From: Paenibacillus agri
GTDB taxonomy: Bacteria; Bacillota; Bacilli; Paenibacillales; Paenibacillaceae
Reading direction: 5' to 3'
Assembly (NCBI RefSeq): GCF_013359945.1
Contig: NZ_JABWCS010000210.1
Location: 113,272 to 177,271 of the forward strand
DNA length: 64,000 nt
Shown: positions 60,858 through 64,000 of the stretch, piece after piece
Layout: each line of letters starts with the position of its first letter
Position numbering within the stretch: the first letter of the stretch is position 1
Notes under the pieces: generated by a model
What the model saw: the letters and a program-made list of their open reading frames with translations, nothing else
What the model was told of the DNA's origin: nothing
Databases searched by the model: none
Program-made: the position numbers and the translations under genes

Positions 60858-61802
60858 TCAATGTACATATCGGGTTACAAATCCGGCAACCTTGGCTTTG
60901 TAAGCTTCTTTGTCCGTATCATAGGCCAGTCCATGACCGGCTCCCGGAACAACAAACTTCTCCTTGGGGCTCCGGCAAGCCTCATATAGCTCATCCAGCA
61001 TAGCAAAAGGTACAAACTTATCGGCATCACCATGAATGAAGAGAATCGGCACTTGTGCTTTGCGTACCTGTTTGAGCGCTGAAGCTTCGCTGAACCGATA
61101 GCCTGCCTTCAACATGGTCACTGTGCTGGCACTTTGTACAAACGGGAAGCTAGGCAGCTTATACATACGCTTCAGTTGATAGGTTAGCTGGGCTGTAACC
61201 GAGCTGTAAGCACAATCTGCGACGATGACCTTCACCTGCTGTGGAAGCACCTCGCCAGATGTCATCAGCACCGTTGCCCCGCCCATGGATACCCCGTGCA
61301 GAACAATCTGTGCACCCGGCCCTGTCTGCTCGGTCACATAATGAATCCATTGCAAATAATCGCGCCGTTCCGGCCAGCCGAAGCCGATATAATTCCCAGC
61401 ACTCGCACCATGGCCTCTGGCATCGGGCAGCAGCACATTGTAACCTAGATTCTCATAATAGAATTTGGCGTAGGCCCCCATATCTTTTGCCTGACCGGAA
61501 TAGCCATGAGCGATGATAGCCGTACGTCCCTCCGCACGCTCCGAAGGGAGGAAATACCCTTTCAATTCCAGTCCATCTTCGGAGACAATGCTGACGTCCT
61601 GAAAGGTCTGACGTGAGATCCATTCCTTCCCCTCGCCCCAGGATGGACCAGCAACCGGAGGATCGACCTTCAGGTCAGGACTGCTTCCCAGAAATTCTTT
61701 GGGCGCACGCTTGACTGCAACTCCGTAGAAAAAGAATCCGGCGTATACAACCAGGGCTGCAACGATAACAATCGCTGCGCCAATCATCAAAGTCCATGAC
61801 AA
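60858..61802 (-). CDS. Membrane-anchored alpha/beta hydrolase
   Basis: 314 aa from TTG 61802 (AGGAGGGGGAATGGAGA upstream). It has one N-terminal helix (residues 5-27), oxyanion HGYSGQAKDMG (about 98-108), nucleophile elbow GVSMGGATVL (about 174-183), acid in FIHGDADKFVP and catalytic His in GAGHGLAYDTD. It resembles the BAAT/dipeptidyl-peptidase-like esterase group (YqkD type). Substrate is unknown. Confidence 0.9.
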   Translation of the reverse strand: MSWTLMIGAAIVIVAALVVYAGFFFYGVAVKRAPKEFLGSSPDLKVDPPVAGPSWGEGKEWISRQTFQDVSIVSEDGLELKGYFLPSERAEGRTAIIAHGYSGQAKDMGAYAKFYYENLGYNVLLPDARGHGASAGNYIGFGWPERRDYLQWIHYVTEQTGPGAQIVLHGVSMGGATVLMTSGEVLPQQVKVIVADCAYSSVTAQLTYQLKRMYKLPSFPFVQSASTVTMLKAGYRFSEASALKQVRKAQVPILFIHGDADKFVPFAMLDELYEACRSPKEKFVVPGAGHGLAYDTDKEAYKAKVAGFVTRYVH

Positions 61803-61897
61803 TCTCCATTCCCCCTCCTATCGAACATTATATTTTTTCCAGATGCAGTTAGTATAGCATGCCCTGCATGGAGACCAAAGTGAAGGATCTAGCTCAT

Positions 61898-61943
61898 AGA
61901 AAAAGAGCCGCTCTCCGGAAAATGAAAATCCGAAAGCGGCTCT
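61898..61943 (-). terminator. Terminator of the LPXTG repeat protein gene
   Basis: Minus strand: AGAGCCGCT / AGCGGCTCT stem with an inner CCGG-like pair, then TTTTTCTATG, 43 bp 3' of the stop codon. Confidence 0.85.
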
Positions 61944-61985
61944 GCTGTTATTTACGGCAAACCAACCTATGATTCTGTCTGCCGG

Positions 61986-64000
61986 TTAAGATTTGTTTTT
62001 TCTGGAGAATCTGAATCTTACCAGCAATCCCAGAGCGGCTAATCCTAGCCCGGTTACATAATAAGGGACAGGACTCGATTCACCGGTCTTTGGCAACTGA
62101 TCTACAGCCGGACCACTCAGCGGGACGCTGTTATTGGCCAAGACAATAGAAGGCGTTGCCGGTTTTTTCGAAGGTGTCGGCGTGGACGTCGGCACCGGTG
62201 CCAGTGGTACTTGCTCATCTTCAATGATGATTTCCTCATTGTCCGGTGTTGGCGTTGGTGTCGGCGTTGCTGTTGGTGTTGCTGTTGGTGTTGACACTGG
62301 TCCAGCCGGTACCGGATCACGATCCACAACAATTGTGCCAATTACAGGTGGAGTCGTTGGACTTGGCTGCGGTGTAACCACTGGTGGTGCTGGCGTCCAT
62401 GTTGGTGTTTCCGGCGTCGATGTCGGTGTTGGCGTTACTTCTGGCGTTGACGTCGGTGTTGGCGTTACTTCTGGCGTTGACGTCGGTGTTGGCGTTACTT
62501 CTGGCGTCGATGTCGGTGTTGGCGTTACTTCTGGCGTTGACGTCGGTGTTGGCGTTACTTCTGGCGTTGACGTCGGTGTTGGCGTTACTTCTGGCGTTGA
62601 CGTCGGTGTTGGCGTTACTTCTGGCGTTGACGTCGGTGTTGGTGTTACTTCTGGCGTTGACGTCGGTGTTGGCGTTACTTCTGGCGTTGACGTCGGTGTT
62701 GGCGTTACTTCTGGCGTTGACGTCGGTGTTGGTGTTACTTCTGGCGTTGACGTCGGTGTTACTTCCGGCGTTGGTGTCGGTGTTGCCGTCGGTGTCGGCG
62801 TTGCCGTTGGCGTTGGTGTTGGTGTAGCTGTCGGCGTTGCCGTTGGCGTTGGTGTAGCTGTCGGCGTTGCCGTTGGCGTTGGTGTTGCCGTCGGTGTCGG
62901 CGTTTCCGTTGGCGTTGGTGTTGGTGCTGGTGTTGGCGTTGCCGTCGGTGTCGGCGTTGGCGTTGGTGTTGCCGTCGGTGTCGGCGTTGGCGTTGGCGTT
63001 GGTGTAGCTGTCGGTGTTGCCGTTGGTGTTGCCGTCGGCGTCGCTGTCGGCGTTGCCGTTGGTGTTGCCGTCGGTGTCGGCGTTGCCGTTGGCGTTGGTG
63101 TTGGTGTAGCTGTCGGTGTTGGCGTTGGTGTTGCCGTCGGTGTTGCCGTCGGTGTCGGCGTTGCCGTTGGTGTTGGTGTTGCCGTTGGTGTTGCCGTCGG
63201 TGTTGGCGTTGGTGTTGCCGTCGGTGTCGGCGTTGCCGTTGGTGTTGGTGTAGCTGTCGGTGTTGCCGTTGGTGTCGGTGTTGCCGTTGGTGTCGGTGTT
63301 GCCGTTGGTGTCGGCTTCGGCGTTGCTGTCGGCGTAGCCGTTGGTGTCGGTGTTGCCGTTGGTGTCGGCTTCGGCGTTGCTGTCGGCGTAGCCGTTGGTG
63401 TCGGTGTTGGCTTCGGCGTCGCTGTCGGCGTAGCCGTTGGTGTTGGTGTCGGCTTCGGCGTCGCTGTCGGCGTAGCCGTTGGTGTTGGTGTCGGCGTCGC
63501 TGTCGGCGTTGCCGTCGGTGTCGGTGTTGGCTTCGGCGTCGCTGTCGGCGTAGCCGTTGGTGTTGGTGTCGGCTTCGGCGTCGCTGTCGGCGTAGCCGTT
63601 GGTGTCGGTGTTGGCTTCGGCGTCGCTGTCGGCGTAGCCGTTGGTGTTGGTGTCGGCTTCGGCGTTGCTGTCGGCGTAGCCGTTGGTGTCGGTGTTGGCT
63701 TCGGCGTCGCTGTCGGCGTTGCCGTTGGTGTTGGTGTTGGTGTCGGCGTCGGCGTCGGCGTCGCTGTCGGCGTAGCCGTTGGTGTTGTTGTCGGCGTCGC
63801 TGTCGGCGTTGCCGTCGGTGTCGGTGTCGGCGTTGCCGTTGGCGTTGGTGTTGGTGTAGCCGTCGGTGTCGGCGTTGCCGTTGGTGTTGGCTTCGGCGTC
63901 GCTGTCGGCGTAGCCGTTGGTGTCGGTGTTGGCTTCGGCGTCGCTGTCGGCGTAGCCGTTGGTGTTGGTGTCGGCTTCGGCGTCGCTGTCGGCGTAGCCG
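61986..64000 (-). CDS. LPXTG-anchored surface protein with Thr/Pro repeat stalk (C-terminal part)
   Basis: At least 671 codons in one open frame that runs off the right edge. No ATG, TTG or credible GTG start exists in the repeats, so the start is outside. The C terminus is a classical sortase signal: LPKTGESS (coded at 62082-62096), one helix ([17 protein letters not shown]) and RFSRKNKS. Upstream is a short acidic spacer ([16 protein letters not shown]), then about 550 residues of Thr-Pro repeats. These first follow the 10-residue unit [10 protein letters not shown], then TPTAT-type and a 14-residue [14 protein letters not shown] unit. The repeats probably form a rigid, perhaps glycosylated, cell-wall stalk for an N-terminal domain not seen here. 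Confidence 0.88.
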   Translation of the reverse strand, partial: ATPTATPKPTPTPTATPTATPKPTPTPTATPTATPKPTPTATPTPTATPTPTPTATPTPTPTATPTATPTTTPTATPTATPTPTPTPTPTPTATPTATPKPTPTPTATPTATPKPTPTPTATPTATPKPTPTPTATPTATPKPTPTPTATPTATPKPTPTPTATPTATPTPTPTATPTATPKPTPTPTATPTATPKPTPTPTATPTATPKPTPTATPTPTATPTATPKPTPTATPTPTATPTPTATPTATPTPTATPTPTATPTPTPTATPTATPTPTATPTPTATPTATPTPTPTATPTPTPTATPTPTATPTATPTATPTATPTATPTATPTPTPTPTPTATPTPTPTPTATPTPAPTPTPTETPTPTATPTPTATPTATPTPTATPTATPTPTPTATPTPTATPTPTPEVTPTSTPEVTPTPTSTPEVTPTPTSTPEVTPTPTSTPEVTPTPTSTPEVTPTPTSTPEVTPTPTSTPEVTPTPTSTPEVTPTPTSTPEVTPTPTSTPEVTPTPTSTPEVTPTPTSTPETPTWTPAPPVVTPQPSPTTPPVIGTIVVDRDPVPAGPVSTPTATPTATPTPTPTPDNEEIIIEDEQVPLAPVPTSTPTPSKKPATPSIVLANNSVPLSGPAVDQLPKTGESSPVPYYVTGLGLAALGLLVRFRFSRKNKS
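62407..62760. repeat. 30-bp tandem repeat, about 11-12 copies
   Basis: Unit ACTTCTGGCGTTGACGTCGG then TGTTGGCGTT, 30 bp, in register from 62437, with a diverged first copy at 62407 and a last copy cut to 24 bp. It encodes [10 protein letters not shown] on the minus strand. Copies differ at one or two positions, indicating recent expansion. Confidence 0.9.
62761..64000. repeat. Hierarchical 6/42-bp repeats encoding Thr-Pro stalk
   Basis: Continuous GTTGGC/GTCGGC-type hexamers encoding TP and TA pairs. From about 63300 a 42-bp higher-order unit (GGCTTCGGCGTCGCTGTCGG ... GTTGGTGTTGGTGTC) recurs, encoding [14 protein letters not shown] with a periodic Lys. The array continues past the window edge. 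Confidence 0.85.

Noticed and set aside
62407..62760. 30-bp repeats considered as a CRISPR array
   Set aside because: Units are directly adjacent without spacers and encode an in-frame protein repeat; no cas genes.
62384..62827. Plus-strand LLALTSVLA repeat ORF
   Set aside because: Translation of the LPXTG protein's 30-bp repeats on the wrong strand; no ribosome binding site or signal.

Overview
The window looks like a chromosomal segment of a spore-forming member of the Bacillota, most probably Paenibacillus. The evidence is strong GGAGG-type ribosome binding sites, SigA-type promoters, a GerA-family germinant receptor operon, a CtaCDEFG caa3 oxidase operon, YtrA-type ABC genes, a c-di-AMP riboswitch on kdp, and CcpA-like and ResD-like sites. 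I saw no rRNA, tRNA, insertion sequence, prophage or CRISPR array.

Layout. Positions 1-3.7 kb (minus) hold the start of a kdp potassium-ATPase operon: a 139-aa protein, a 37-aa peptide, kdpF, kdpA and a truncated kdpB. It sits behind a canonical c-di-AMP riboswitch and terminator. A second, decayed-looking riboswitch of the same class faces the other way (4.07-4.21 kb), ahead of a small orphan gene and a frameshifted ECF sigma factor. From 5.3 to 9.4 kb is a four-gene germinant receptor operon (order A, C, D, B) with a SigG-like promoter. From 10.2 to 15.9 kb is a cassette of three hexapeptide acetyltransferases, an MFS and a MATE exporter plus a divergent AraC regulator, bounded by two near-identical terminators. 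From 16 to 20.7 kb is a GntR (YtrA-type) ABC operon with an operator over its own promoter. An HD-GYP protein and the cta oxidase operon follow (21-27.5 kb). The 27.7-44.8 kb stretch is mostly housekeeping or hypothetical: serine hydrolase, lipid kinase, xpt, TrmB-like regulator, small alarmone synthetase, SNF2 helicase, RidA, MFS and a histidine kinase.

The most notable system lies in 45.0-58.8 kb. On the plus strand are a flavin-binding-type lipoprotein with two tandem domains (PplA-like), a membrane-extended type II NADH dehydrogenase (Ndh2-like) and two polyprenyl diphosphate synthase subunits. On the minus strand are a UbiA prenyltransferase, EcfT, two EcfA ATPases, an EetB-like membrane protein and an EetA-like NusG-II protein. 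Together these match the parts list of the flavin-based extracellular electron transfer (EET) locus of Listeria, rearranged into two arms. Both arms have CRP/FNR-like sites upstream. The flavin transferase (ApbE/FmnB) is not in the window.

The right end has an HD-GYP phosphodiesterase, an alpha/beta hydrolase and the C-terminal part of a very large LPXTG-anchored Thr/Pro repeat protein that runs off the window.
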